Part shown: positions 23,946-32,942 of the stretch, one piece after another
Numbering within the stretch: position 1 is the first letter of the stretch
Layout: each line of letters starts with the position of its first letter
Assembly: GCF_900582195.1 (NCBI RefSeq)
Contig: NZ_UTHA01000294.1
Location: forward strand, 33,179-97,178
Length of the DNA: 64,000 nucleotides
Direction: 5' to 3'
DNA from: Pseudomonas viridiflava
GTDB taxonomy: Bacteria; Pseudomonadota; Gammaproteobacteria; Pseudomonadales; Pseudomonadaceae
Position numbers and translations under genes: made by a program
The notes under the pieces: generated by a model
The model's input: the letters and a program-made list of their open reading frames with translations, nothing else
Database searches by the model: none
Told to the model about the DNA's origin: nothing

Positions 23946-26345
23946 TCAGAAATCCACCGTCGCTGAAAGCAGATAAGTTCTCGGTGTCGACAACGTCAAT
24001 CCTGGCTCACTGTCGTCCGAAGCGCCTGCCGAACTCCAGTAGCGTTTATCCAGCACGTTCTCGACATTGGCGCGCAGGGTGATGGTTTTCTCATCGACTT
24101 TGAAGGCGTACCGCGTACCTACGTCAAAGCGCTCCCAGGAGTCGATTTCCTTGTCGTTCGACTGATCCAGATACTGCGAGCTGGAATAAATGCCGCGCCC
24201 GGTCAACGTCAGGCCCTGCACCGTCGGCACGTCCCACTCGGCGCCGAGATTGACGTTGTATTTCGGCGTCGCCGGCGCGCGATTGCCGTCGAAGGTGCCA
24301 TTGGTGGTCTTGGTCAATTCGCTGTCGATGTACATCACACCGCCGAGCAAGCGGAAGCCTTTGAGCGGTTCGCCGAACACGCTCAGCTCCACGCCATTGT
24401 TCTCGCGCTTGCCATTGGGGCCGAAGACTCGCGTGGTGGCGTTGGTTTCGTACGCCGGTTGCTTGATGCGAAACACCGCAGCGGTCAACGCGTAGGCGCC
24501 GGCGTCGTATTTGGCCCCCACTTCAACCTGGCGGCTGATGAATGGCGGGAAGATTTCGTCCTCGTTGATGGAGGTCGACGGCGCGATTTTGCCCTGGCTC
24601 AGGCCTTCCATGTAGTTGGCGTACAACGACAGTCGGTCCGTGGCCTTGAACAGAATCCCGCCCGATGGTGAGACTTTTTCCTCGTCGTAAGCCGTGTCGC
24701 CTTTGACGTCATCGCTCCAGTCATCGACTTTCACCCGTTGCCAGCGAGCGCCGAGGGTCAGTAACAGTCGATCATCGAAAAAGCCCAGGGTGTCGGACAG
24801 CGCCACACCGCTGAAGCGGTTTTCGGTGTAGACCTTGGCGTCGTAGCGCGTTGGTGTGCCAGGTTTTGCAATTTCCACCGGGTCATACAGATTGCTGCGA
24901 CCGGCCGCGTAACGCGCGCCGCCGTTCTCGAAATCCATGTAGAAGTAGCTGGCCGCAAGGTTGACCTCATGGCTGACCGGCCCGGTATGGAACCAGTTGC
25001 GCACACCGGCCGTAGCGGTACGGACATTTTCGTCACGGGTGAAATCACGCGGTTGCACGCTGAAATCGCCGGCATCGTTGGTCACGGAAACCGCATGTCG
25101 AAGGAAGTCGTGATTGCTTTTCCGCGCACCGACGCCGCCATACAGCATCACTGAATCATTGACGTCGAACTCAGCGTTGAGCGTGCCGAAGGTGTCCTCG
25201 GTTTTCGCCTGACTCCACGGTTGCGCGTAATTGCGATGCACGCTATTCGCGCTCGGAACCTTGGCATTGGCGGCGACTTGTACGCGCTCTTGCGGTGCGT
25301 CGGTATCGCGCTCGGTGTGGCCGATGTCGGTCGAAAGCCGTAGGCGCTCGCCGCGAAAGTCGAGGCCAAGCACAGCCATGTCGCGGTCGACACTTTGATG
25401 ATCCCACTCAGTGTCACCGGACTGTTTGACGCCATTGAAACGCAGACCGAACTGGTTGTCCTCACCGAAACGACGGCCGACATCCACGGCACCACCGACT
25501 TGATTATTCGACGCGTAATTGGCGGTTAACGAGGTGATCGGCTTATCGGTAGCGCGCTTTGGCACCACGTTGATCCCCCCGCCCACACTGCCCCGCGGCG
25601 AAATCCCGTTAATGAGTTGGCTCGGGCCTTTGAGGATGTCGACGCGATCGGCCATTTCCATGTCGATCGTGTAAGTCGGCAGAACACCGTACAGGCCGTT
25701 ATAGGCCACATCGCTGTTGAACAGACTGAAACCACGGATGGTGAATTGCTCGTAACGTCCACCAGCCGGGTTGGTCGCACGCACCGATGGATCGCTGGCG
25801 ACCAGGTCCCCCAAGGTGCGCGCCTGTTGGTTTTTCACCGTTTCGCTGGTGTAGGTGGTCATGCTGAACGGGGTTTCCATGAAGTCTTTAGACCCCAGCA
25901 AACCCTGTGAACCACGACGCGCCACTTGGCCACCGGCGAATACATCGGCGCCAGTCGAATCGCTCGCGCCGAGGATCGAAGTCGGCGCCAATTGCAGGCT
26001 GCTGCCCTCAGCGGCTGGAATCAGCGTATAGGCGTGGTCGCCCAGCGGCTGCAGTTGCAAGCCAGAACCCAGCAACAAACGGGTGAACCCCTCCTCCACG
26101 CCAAATTCACCCGACAAACCACTACTGTTGCGCCCGCTGACCAGCGCCGGATCCACCGACAGATTGACCCCAGCCAAACCGGCAAACCGCGTCAACGCCG
26201 CACTCAGGCTGCCGGCCGGCACCTGATAACTGCGCCGGGCATCTTCGGCCCAACTGGACTGGATCAACACCGGGCTGGCACTCAGGCTCAGCAGGAGGCT
26301 CAACTGCAACAACGGACGCAAACGGCTTGGGAATACTGCGGGCAT
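23946..26345 (-). CDS. TonB-dependent siderophore receptor with signalling (STN) domain
   Basis: This is a 799-residue receptor. A signal peptide ends near SSWAEDA. An STN domain follows (RRSYQVPAGSLSAALTRFAGLAGVNLSVDPALV... up to about 115). Then come the TonB box region, plug and beta barrel, closing with a terminal Phe (LLSATVDF). The STN domain passes ligand occupancy to the FecR protein encoded next door. I chose the ATG at 26345; an upstream TTG would add 12 residues. The barrel carries siderophore-receptor phrases such as GPSQLINGISPRGSVGGGINVVPKRAT. It is a FpvA/FoxA/FiuA-type receptor, probably for a foreign or hydroxamate siderophore; the ligand is not readable. Confidence 0.9.
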   Translation of the reverse strand: MPAVFPSRLRPLLQLSLLLSLSASPVLIQSSWAEDARRSYQVPAGSLSAALTRFAGLAGVNLSVDPALVSGRNSSGLSGEFGVEEGFTRLLLGSGLQLQPLGDHAYTLIPAAEGSSLQLAPTSILGASDSTGADVFAGGQVARRGSQGLLGSKDFMETPFSMTTYTSETVKNQQARTLGDLVASDPSVRATNPAGGRYEQFTIRGFSLFNSDVAYNGLYGVLPTYTIDMEMADRVDILKGPSQLINGISPRGSVGGGINVVPKRATDKPITSLTANYASNNQVGGAVDVGRRFGEDNQFGLRFNGVKQSGDTEWDHQSVDRDMAVLGLDFRGERLRLSTDIGHTERDTDAPQERVQVAANAKVPSANSVHRNYAQPWSQAKTEDTFGTLNAEFDVNDSVMLYGGVGARKSNHDFLRHAVSVTNDAGDFSVQPRDFTRDENVRTATAGVRNWFHTGPVSHEVNLAASYFYMDFENGGARYAAGRSNLYDPVEIAKPGTPTRYDAKVYTENRFSGVALSDTLGFFDDRLLLTLGARWQRVKVDDWSDDVKGDTAYDEEKVSPSGGILFKATDRLSLYANYMEGLSQGKIAPSTSINEDEIFPPFISRQVEVGAKYDAGAYALTAAVFRIKQPAYETNATTRVFGPNGKRENNGVELSVFGEPLKGFRLLGGVMYIDSELTKTTNGTFDGNRAPATPKYNVNLGAEWDVPTVQGLTLTGRGIYSSSQYLDQSNDKEIDSWERFDVGTRYAFKVDEKTITLRANVENVLDKRYWSSAGASDDSEPGLTLSTPRTYLLSATVDF

Positions 26346-26412
26346 TGGAAGAAGCTCTCGATTTTGTTCACTTACCTGCAATGACCGGTGAGGCGAAAAA
26401 AAGGGACAGGCT

Positions 26413-27360
26413 TCAAACGGTATTTTTTCGCGGCGTCAGCGTTACCCAGAAACGCGTGCGCGAATGCACCTCCAGCGGCAGGCTCGCCGCCAGCAAGGCC
26501 AGCACTTTATCGGTGTCGTCGAGACGGAAACTGCCGGTGACACGCAGACTTTCAAGTGCTGGCTCCCAGCGCAGCAGCCCCGAGCGATAACGGCTCAACT
26601 CGCGCAGGAAATCCCCCAACGGCTGGTTCTGCGCCATCAACACACCGTCACGCCAACCCGGCATTTTGGCGTCGAACAGCGCGATCGGTCCGGCGCCGGA
26701 GGCCTGCAAATTGACCTGTTGCCCGGCGTTCAACTGCAGCGCCGGGCCGTGCAACGGCTGCAATTGCACCGAGCCGCTGACCACCGACACGTTGCACTCA
26801 CGCTCGTTGAGGCGCACGCAGACTTCGCTGCGGCTGACAATGATCCGACCGTACGACGCGTTGACTGTCAATGCCGTGCTACCCGGAACGTTGAGCGCCA
26901 TTTCGCCACGCACCAACGTCAACTCACGGCTGGCCAGATCGACATTCACCGCACTGGCGGTGTTCAGTTGCAAGGTGCTGCCGTCGGCCAGCCGTGTTCG
27001 CGAGTGCTCGCCGGTGGAGGTCTGCAAATCCGCGCGCCAGACGTCGAGCGGCAACTGGCGACTGATCAGCCACGCCGCAGGCACCAAAGCCGCCAGCCCC
27101 AGCGCCCTTTTCAATGCTGCACGACGCGCCAGATCCGGGCGATCGAGTGTGGCCATGGCCAATTCCGTCGGCAGACTGGAAAAGCGCTGGCGCAGCAATT
27201 GAATCTTCTGCCAGGCGTTTTCATGGCGGCTATCGCTGTCGCGCCAGTGCTTCAGTCCCACGTGATCGGCTTCACTGGCCTCGCCGGATTCCAGCAATGC
27301 CAACCACTGTGCGGCGGCACGCGCCACTTCACGCGCTTCGGTATTGGGAGCGACACGCAT
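26413..27360 (-). CDS. fecR: FecR-type anti-sigma / sigma regulator
   Basis: This 315-residue protein has an N-terminal cytoplasmic FecR region (AREVARAAAQWLALLESGEASEADHVGLKHWRDSD) and one membrane helix near residues 90-105 (ALGLAALVPAAWLI). A periplasmic FecR domain follows with STGEHSRTRLADGSTLQLNTAS. The start overlaps the FecI stop (TATGATG at 27358-27363), so either of two adjacent ATGs may be used. It couples the receptor's STN domain to the sigma factor. The order sigma, FecR, receptor on one strand is the standard arrangement in Pseudomonas. Confidence 0.9.
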   Translation of the reverse strand: MRVAPNTEAREVARAAAQWLALLESGEASEADHVGLKHWRDSDSRHENAWQKIQLLRQRFSSLPTELAMATLDRPDLARRAALKRALGLAALVPAAWLISRQLPLDVWRADLQTSTGEHSRTRLADGSTLQLNTASAVNVDLASRELTLVRGEMALNVPGSTALTVNASYGRIIVSRSEVCVRLNERECNVSVVSGSVQLQPLHGPALQLNAGQQVNLQASGAGPIALFDAKMPGWRDGVLMAQNQPLGDFLRELSRYRSGLLRWEPALESLRVTGSFRLDDTDKVLALLAASLPLEVHSRTRFWVTLTPRKNTV

Positions 27361-27869
27361 CATAGATCCAACATCAAACAATGCTCGTAAGCCATTGCCA
27401 TATATCGTTTTATGCTGCGTTCCGAGACCTGCAAACGTTCGGCGATTTCACGGTAACCGAGGCCTTCGAGCTGACTCAAGAGAAAGGCCCGGCGCACGGC
27501 TCGCGGCAAACCATCAAGCAGTTCATCCAGCGCTTGCAGTGTTTCCAGCAGCAGCCAGCGCTGCTCGGGCGACGGCACGCACTCTTCGGGCAATTGCGCC
27601 AAGGCTTCGAGGTAGGCTTTTTCCAGACTGCGACGGGTGTAGAAATTGCTCAGCAGGCGTTTGCCCACGGTCAGCAGATAAGCGCGCGGCTCGCGCATGT
27701 CGGCGATCGGCTGAGCGCTGCACAGCACGCGCAAGAAGGTGTCCTGACTGAGATCAGCCGCATCCCAAGCGTTGCCCATCCGCCGGCGCAGCCAGGTTTC
27801 CAGCCAGCCTCGGTGATCGCGATACAGTTCGTGCAGGTGCTGCGGCGAGGGCGTCGCTGCTTCAGTCAT
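27360..27869 (-). CDS. fecI: FecI-type ECF sigma factor
   Basis: This 169-residue protein has a sigma region 2 (LYRDHRGWLETWLRRRMGNAWDAADLSQDTFLRVL) with the region 2.2-2.4 signature of the FecI group. Region 4 (LDGLPRAVRRAFLLSQLEGLGYREIAERLQVSERSIKRYMAMAYEHC) carries the -35 recognition helix. The ATG at 27869 is not disputed by another nearby start. It should direct transcription of the receptor gene when the FecR protein signals. A candidate Fur box (27901-27919) lies 32 bp upstream, so expression is probably iron-repressed. Confidence 0.92.
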   Translation of the reverse strand: MTEAATPSPQHLHELYRDHRGWLETWLRRRMGNAWDAADLSQDTFLRVLCSAQPIADMREPRAYLLTVGKRLLSNFYTRRSLEKAYLEALAQLPEECVPSPEQRWLLLETLQALDELLDGLPRAVRRAFLLSQLEGLGYREIAERLQVSERSIKRYMAMAYEHCLMLDL

Positions 27870-27900
27870 CTCAAGAGTCCCGGCGCGAAGTAAGAATTCA

Positions 27901-27919
27901 AATGAGACTGATTCTATTT
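27901..27919. promoter_or_regulatory. Candidate Fur box upstream of fecI
   Basis: AATGAGACTGATTCTATTT resembles the Pseudomonas Fur consensus built from AATGA/GATTCT-type hexamers with dyad symmetry, with about four mismatches to a perfect dyad. It is 32 bp upstream of the fecI start, where an iron-repressed promoter is expected. Confidence 0.55.
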
Positions 27920-27960
27920 AACTCGCTCGCCGACACAAAGCCTTTTTATCCGCCACGCGT

Positions 27961-28860
27961 TTATGAGCGTTTCAGCGTCTCACTCGGAAACTCCTTGAAC
28001 AACGCCCGATAACTGCTTGAAAACCTTCCCAAATGCCAGAACGACCAGTGCATCGCCACCTCGGCCACCGTAGTTTCCGTCGGCCGGCGTTTGAGCAATT
28101 CGCGGTGTGCGCTGTTCAACCGGCGCAGGCGCAGCCAGTGACTCGGGGTCATCCCGGTGTAGGCCTTGAACGCCTGCTGCAATTGCCGCAATGGCACCCC
28201 CGCCACCTGCGAAAGCTCAAGCAGATTGACCGTGTCTTCCGGCGAATCCGCCGCCCACTCGCCTATCCGTTTCATGATCATCCGTTCTTCGCTACGCCGC
28301 TGTAATCCGCCGCGATCAAGGCTGGCATGAGCGTTGTCGAGGATGAACAAACAGTCTTCGAGCAGCTGCTTTGTCAGCGTATCTTTATCAAGCGGATCAA
28401 CAGCTTGCGACAACTTCGTGAGAATCGAGCTTAACCAGCGACTGAACAAGGCGTTCTGCCCGCAATTGAGTTGCGTCATGAACAAGCCTTCGAGTTTCGC
28501 CACATTCAGGCCGTGCTGACGGACAAACTCCGGGCCGAACACCACGGCGATTTCCTGGTAGTTCTCCGGGGTGATCCAGATGTTGCGGCTCTCTTCATTG
28601 AGCAGGTACAGCGCGTTGTCGCTGCGATCAAAACAGAACGCCAAGGCACCCGACGGCGCACTGAAATTCTGTTCAACGCGGGTGTTCATCTGCTCTTCAT
28701 AAACCTCGACACCCTGCAGATCCAGATAGCGGATCTGCCCGGCGAAATGGCCCGGCGACATCTGTTGGTAATGCTGAACCCAGCCCGGCGTGGCACGGAC
28801 TTGTTCGGCGACATCGGCGGTGTTGAACGCTTGGACTTGTAGCGGATTACACGTTGTCAT
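27961..28860 (-). CDS. AraC-family regulator of the amine catabolism genes
   Basis: This 299-residue protein has an N-terminal sensor of about 180 residues and a C-terminal AraC DNA-binding region with two helix-turn-helix motifs: VNLLELSQVAGVPLRQLQQAFKAYTGMTPSHWLRLRRLN and TVAEVAMHWSFWHLGRFSSSYRALFKEFPSETL. The sensor resembles that of EutR-like regulators. The ATG at 28860 starts the protein; the much longer frame upstream is the antisense shadow of the ligase gene. It is divergent from the glutamine-synthetase-like gene with 162 bp between, where tandem TTTGGTGC repeats lie. It probably activates the ligase and perhaps the binding-protein and oxidase genes. Confidence 0.85.
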   Translation of the reverse strand: MTTCNPLQVQAFNTADVAEQVRATPGWVQHYQQMSPGHFAGQIRYLDLQGVEVYEEQMNTRVEQNFSAPSGALAFCFDRSDNALYLLNEESRNIWITPENYQEIAVVFGPEFVRQHGLNVAKLEGLFMTQLNCGQNALFSRWLSSILTKLSQAVDPLDKDTLTKQLLEDCLFILDNAHASLDRGGLQRRSEERMIMKRIGEWAADSPEDTVNLLELSQVAGVPLRQLQQAFKAYTGMTPSHWLRLRRLNSAHRELLKRRPTETTVAEVAMHWSFWHLGRFSSSYRALFKEFPSETLKRS

Positions 28861-28871
28861 GGGGTGACCTT

Positions 28872-28898
28872 GCGCACTCTTTTGGTGCGCTTTGGTGC
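28872..28898. promoter_or_regulatory. Repeat cluster between the AraC and ligase genes
   Basis: TTTGGTGC occurs at 28881-28888 and again at 28891-28898, a 10-bp period that puts both copies on one face of the helix, as AraC sites often are. GCGCAC (28872-28877) and GTGCGC (28885-28890) also form an inverted pair reminiscent of an NtrC half-dyad. I could not find a clear sigma-54 promoter. Confidence 0.45.
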
Positions 28899-29022
28899 TG
28901 CTTAAAGTGGATAGATGGAACGGCAAGGCTCGCCCAAGATAGTCGTCAACGCGCCACAGGGGAAGGGGCGGAAGATGAAACCCGCCCTCCCCGGCGTCTA
29001 TAAAACCAATAACGAGGTCTTT

Positions 29023-30381
29023 ATGAATGCCCCTTTCGATCAGCTGTTCACGTGGCTGAAAGATCACAAGATTACCGAAGTCGAATGTGTGGTCAGCGAC
29101 CTGACCGGCATTGCCCGCGGCAAGATCGCACCGACCAACAAGTTCCTGCATGAGCGAGGCATGCGCCTGCCGGAAAGTGTGCTGCTGCAAACGGTAACCG
29201 GGGATTTTGTCGACGACGACATCTACTACGACCTGCTCGATCCTGCCGATATCGACATGGTCTGCAAGCCCGTGGCTGACGCGGTCTACGTGATTCCATG
29301 GGCGATCGAGCCGACCGCCATCGTCATCCACGACACCTTCGACAAGTTCGGCAATCCGATCGAACTGTCGCCGCGCAACGTGCTGAAGAAAGTCTTGCAG
29401 CTGTACACCGACAAAGGCTGGAAGCCGATTGTGGCGCCGGAAATGGAGTTCTACCTGACCCAACGCTGCGAAGACCCGGACTTGCCGCTCAAGGCACCGC
29501 TGGGCCGCTCGGGCCGTGCTGAAAGCGGTCGGCAGTCGTTCTCCATCGATGCCGCCAACGAATTCGATCCGTTGTTCGAAGACGTCTATGACTGGTGCGA
29601 ACTGCAAGGTCTGGACCTCGACACGCTGATCCACGAAGACGGCCCGGCGCAGATGGAAATCAACTTCCGTCACGGCGACGCGCTGGATCTGGCCGACCAG
29701 ATCACCGTGTTCAAACGCACCATGCGTGAGGCTGCACTCAAGCACAACGTCGCCGCGACATTCATGGCCAAGCCGATTGGCGATGAGCCGGGCAGCGCCA
29801 TGCACATTCACCAGAGCGTGGTGGACATCGCCACCGGCAAGCCGATCTTCGCCAATGAAGAGGGGCAGATGAGCGAGCTATTCCTGCATTACATCGGCGG
29901 TTTGCAGAAGTACATCCCGAAAGTGCTGCCGATGTTCGCGCCCAACGTCAACTCGTTCCGCCGTTTCCTGCCAGACACCTCGGCGCCGGTCAACGTTGAA
30001 TGGGGCGAAGAAAACCGCACCGTTGGTTTGCGTGTGCCGACGTCCAGCCCGGAAGCCATGCGCGTTGAAAACCGCTTGCCGGGCGCCGATGCCAACCCCT
30101 ACCTGGCGATTGCCGCGAGCTTGCTCTGCGGTTACATCGGCATGGTCGAAGGCATCGCGCCGAGCGCTGCGGTCCAGGGTCGCGCGTATGAGCGCCGCAA
30201 CCTGCGCCTGCCGATCACCATCGAAGAAGCGCTGACGCAAATGGAAGAGTGCGAGGCCGTGGCGCAATACCTTGGCGACAAGTTTGTCCGCGGCTATGTC
30301 GCGGTGAAGCGTGCCGAGCATGAAAACTTCAAACGCGTGATCAGCTCGTGGGAGCGTGAGTTCCTGATGCTCAGCGTTTAA
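29023..30381 (+). CDS. Glutamine-synthetase family ligase (gamma-glutamylpolyamine synthetase type)
   Basis: This 452-residue protein has the glutamine-synthetase fold: an N-terminal beta-grasp with VECVVSDLTGIARGKI, and metal-binding Glu in PIVAPEMEFYLT. Further marks are HEDGPAQMEINFRHGDAL, GSAMHIHQSV, NSFRRF and ENRTVGLRVPTSS. It lacks the adenylylation-loop context of GlnA and matches PuuA/PauA/SpuI-type enzymes, which join glutamate to an amine using ATP. The ATG at 29023 has GAGG upstream. The PuuB-like oxidase further on fits the gamma-glutamylation route for putrescine or related amines. Ethanolamine or an alkylamine is an alternative substrate, since the neighbouring AraC protein resembles EutR. 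Confidence 0.85.
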   Translation: MNAPFDQLFTWLKDHKITEVECVVSDLTGIARGKIAPTNKFLHERGMRLPESVLLQTVTGDFVDDDIYYDLLDPADIDMVCKPVADAVYVIPWAIEPTAIVIHDTFDKFGNPIELSPRNVLKKVLQLYTDKGWKPIVAPEMEFYLTQRCEDPDLPLKAPLGRSGRAESGRQSFSIDAANEFDPLFEDVYDWCELQGLDLDTLIHEDGPAQMEINFRHGDALDLADQITVFKRTMREAALKHNVAATFMAKPIGDEPGSAMHIHQSVVDIATGKPIFANEEGQMSELFLHYIGGLQKYIPKVLPMFAPNVNSFRRFLPDTSAPVNVEWGEENRTVGLRVPTSSPEAMRVENRLPGADANPYLAIAASLLCGYIGMVEGIAPSAAVQGRAYERRNLRLPITIEEALTQMEECEAVAQYLGDKFVRGYVAVKRAEHENFKRVISSWEREFLMLSV

Positions 30382-30406
30382 CCCAACCTAAAAGATCCCC
30401 TATGTC

Positions 30407-30517
30407 GATCGTTCCCACGCTCTGCGTGGGAATGCAGCCCGGGACGCTCCGCGTCCCATCCAAAGCCGAACGCGGAGCGTCCGTTGAGGCATTCCCACGC
30501 AGAGCGTGGGAACGATC
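30407..30517. repeat. Inverted-repeat element IR-1 (111 bp) before the binding-protein gene
   Basis: Perfect 29-bp terminal inverted repeats (30407-30435 and 30489-30517) begin GATCGTTCCCACGCTCTGCG. An inner dyad GGACGCTCCGCGTCC lies near 30442. There is no coding content. A close relative is at 32943-33044. The right end is 21 bp before the next ATG, so it abuts the ribosome site. Confidence 0.9.
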
Positions 30518-30538
30518 ATTCTAAGAAGAGGTGTCGAA

Positions 30539-31627
30539 ATGCGTCTGTTGAAATCCGTACTCCCGGTCGCCCTGAGCGTGCTGTTCAGCGCCGTAGCGCA
30601 CGCCCAACCCCAGGTCAGCGTCTACAACTGGACCGACTACATCGGCGAAACCACCCTCGCCGACTTCCAGAACCAAACCGGAATAAAGGTGATCTACGAC
30701 GTTTTTGACTCCAACGAAACCCTGGAAGGCAAGCTCCTCGCCGGTCGTACCGGGTATGACGTGGTGGTGCCGTCCAATCACTTTCTGGCTCGTCAGGTGA
30801 AGGCCGGCGCGTTCCTCAAACTTGATCGCTCGCAGTTGCCGAACTTCAAGAACCTCGACCCGAAACTGCTCGAACTGCTGGAGAAAAACGATCCGGGCAA
30901 CGCGCACTCGGTGCCGTACCTGTGGGGCACCAACGGCATTGGCTACAACGTCGACAAGGTCAAGCAAGTGCTGGGCATCGACCATATCGACTCCTGGGCC
31001 GTGCTGTTCGAGCCTGAGAACCTGAAAAAACTCAGCCAGTGCGGCGTGTCGATGATGGACTCCGCCGACGAAGTGTTCCCGGCGGTCCTCAACTACATGG
31101 GCATGGACCCACGCAGCGAAAACCCGGAAGACTACAAAAAAGCTGAAGCCAAACTGCTGAGCATCCGCCCGTACATCACCTATTTCCATTCCTCGAAATA
31201 CGTCTCGGACCTGGCCAACGGCGATATCTGCGTGGCCTTCGGTTATTCCGGCGACGTGTTCCAGGCAGCCAATCGGGCCAAGGAAGCCAAGAACGGCGTG
31301 AACATCGCCTACGCCATTCCGAAGGAAGGCGCCAACCTCTGGTTCGACCTGTTGGCCATCCCTGCCGATGCGAGCAACACCAAAGAAGCCCACGCCTTCA
31401 TCAATTACCTGCTCGATCCGCAAGTGATCGCCAAGGTCAGTGCGTCGGTCGGTTACGCCAATCCGAACCCGGCCGCCAAGCAATACATGGATCAGGAGCT
31501 GGTCAACAACCCTGAGGTGTATCCATCCCAGGCAGTGCTCGACAAGCTCTACATCTCCTCTACCCCGCCCCAGGCGATCATGCGTCTGATGACCCGGTCC
31601 TGGAGCAAAGTGAAGTCGAACAAATGA
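30539..31627 (+). CDS. Periplasmic polyamine-binding protein (PotF/SpuD-like)
   Basis: This 362-residue exported protein has a signal peptide (MRLLKSVLPVALSVLFSAVAHA). It has the PotD/PotF fold marks: VYNWTDYIGETTLADFQNQTGIKVIYDVFDSNE, GYDVVVPSNHFLARQVKAGAF, and PYLWGTNGIGYN. AAGAGG precedes the ATG. It overlaps the oxidase start by 4 bp (ATGA). No ABC permease or ATPase follows, which is unusual for a transport gene, so it must share another importer or act as a sensor. Substrates of relatives are putrescine, spermidine or cadaverine. Confidence 0.9.
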   Translation: MRLLKSVLPVALSVLFSAVAHAQPQVSVYNWTDYIGETTLADFQNQTGIKVIYDVFDSNETLEGKLLAGRTGYDVVVPSNHFLARQVKAGAFLKLDRSQLPNFKNLDPKLLELLEKNDPGNAHSVPYLWGTNGIGYNVDKVKQVLGIDHIDSWAVLFEPENLKKLSQCGVSMMDSADEVFPAVLNYMGMDPRSENPEDYKKAEAKLLSIRPYITYFHSSKYVSDLANGDICVAFGYSGDVFQAANRAKEAKNGVNIAYAIPKEGANLWFDLLAIPADASNTKEAHAFINYLLDPQVIAKVSASVGYANPNPAAKQYMDQELVNNPEVYPSQAVLDKLYISSTPPQAIMRLMTRSWSKVKSNK

Positions 31628-32925
31628 ATCAGTACACCCAGGAACACGCCCGCTCCTACTACGCCGCTTCGGCGCGGGCGAGCACACCTTATCCGCTGCT
31701 GGACGGTGACCTGACGGCCGATGTCTGCGTGATCGGCGGCGGGTTCACCGGGGTCAACACCGCTATCGAGCTGGCCCAGCGCGGGTTGTCAGTGGTGTTG
31801 ATCGAAGCCCGGCGCATCGGCTGGGGCGCCAGCGGGCGTAATGGCGGTCAGTTGATCCGTGGCATCGGCCATGAGGTCGAAGGTTTCGCCAAGTACGTCG
31901 GTCAGGAAGGCGTGCGTTACTTGCAGCGTGCCGGCATTGATTCGGTGGAACTGGTGCGTCAGCGCATTGGCGAGAACGGCATCGAGTGCGACTTGCGCTG
32001 GGGCTTCTGCGATCTGGCCAACACCCCGGCGCAGTTCGCTGCATTCAAGGACGAATTGGTCGACCTCGCCGAACTCGGTTACGCCCACGAGACCCGGCTG
32101 ATCGACCCGGATCAGGTCCGCCAGCAGGTGGTCAACTCCGACATCTATGCCGGTGGTCTGGTGGACATGGGGTCCGGTCACCTGCACCCGCTGGATCTGG
32201 TGCAAGGCGAAGCGCGACTTGCAGCATCGTTGGGCGTGCGGATTTTCGAGCAGAGTGAAGTACTTGAAATCATCCACGGCCCGACTGTGCAGGTGCGTTG
32301 TGCAAACGGCACGGTGCGTGCCGGCAGTCTGGTACTCGGCTGCAACGCGCATCTGGACGACCTCGAACAACAACTCAGTGGCAAAGTCCTGCCCGCCGGC
32401 AGTTACATCATCGCCACCGAACCGTTGTCCGAGGCGCGCGCCGCGCAACTGATCCCGCAGAATCTGGCGGTGTGCGACCAGAAAGTCGGCCTCGATTACT
32501 ACCGGCTCTCGGCGGACCGGCGCCTGCTGTTCGGCGGTGCCTGCCACTATTCCGGGCGCGATCCGGCGGACATCGCCGCGTATATGCGGCCGAAGATGCT
32601 CAAGGTCTTCCCGCAACTGGCCGACGTGCGCATCGATTACCAATGGGGCGGCAAGATCGGCATCACCGCCAACCGCTTCCCGCAGGTCGGCCGGCTCAAA
32701 CAGCACCCGAACGTGTTCTATGCGCAGGGCTATTCCGGCCATGGCCTGAACGTCACGCACTGGTGCGCGAAACTGCTCGGCGAGGCGATTCATGCCGGTC
32801 ACAGCCAAGGCATGGACGTGTTCAGCGGCGTGCCGCACATGACCTTCCCCGGCGGCCCGGCCCTGCGTTCGCCACTGCTGGCGCTGGGAATGTTCTGGTA
32901 TCGCCTGCGGGAAATGCTCGGCTGA
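31624..32925 (+). CDS. FAD-dependent gamma-glutamylamine oxidase (PuuB-like)
   Basis: This 433-residue DAO-family flavoprotein has an N-terminal dinucleotide fold (DVCVIGGGFTGVNTAIELAQRGLSVVLIEARRIGWGASGRNGGQLI). Later marks include DYYRLSADRRLLFGGACHYSG and YAQGYSGHGLNVTHWCAKLLGEAI. These are typical of PuuB and related gamma-glutamylputrescine oxidoreductases, which release H2O2 and an aldehyde. The ATG overlaps the binding-protein stop. Together with the ligase 1.2 kb upstream it gives the first two steps of the gamma-glutamyl route. The aldehyde dehydrogenase and the hydrolase that remove glutamate are not in the window. Confidence 0.87.
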   Translation: MNQYTQEHARSYYAASARASTPYPLLDGDLTADVCVIGGGFTGVNTAIELAQRGLSVVLIEARRIGWGASGRNGGQLIRGIGHEVEGFAKYVGQEGVRYLQRAGIDSVELVRQRIGENGIECDLRWGFCDLANTPAQFAAFKDELVDLAELGYAHETRLIDPDQVRQQVVNSDIYAGGLVDMGSGHLHPLDLVQGEARLAASLGVRIFEQSEVLEIIHGPTVQVRCANGTVRAGSLVLGCNAHLDDLEQQLSGKVLPAGSYIIATEPLSEARAAQLIPQNLAVCDQKVGLDYYRLSADRRLLFGGACHYSGRDPADIAAYMRPKMLKVFPQLADVRIDYQWGGKIGITANRFPQVGRLKQHPNVFYAQGYSGHGLNVTHWCAKLLGEAIHAGHSQGMDVFSGVPHMTFPGGPALRSPLLALGMFWYRLREMLG

Positions 32926-32942
32926 CAGCGCAGACACGATCT

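Noticed and set aside
28900..28940. Sigma-54 promoter before the ligase gene
   Set aside because: GG and GC words near 28915-28930 do not have the required 10-base spacing with TGGCAC and TTGC elements.
28861..29811. N-terminal extension of the AraC gene to 29811
   Set aside because: The extra part is antisense to the ligase gene; the regulator fold starts at the ATG at 28860.
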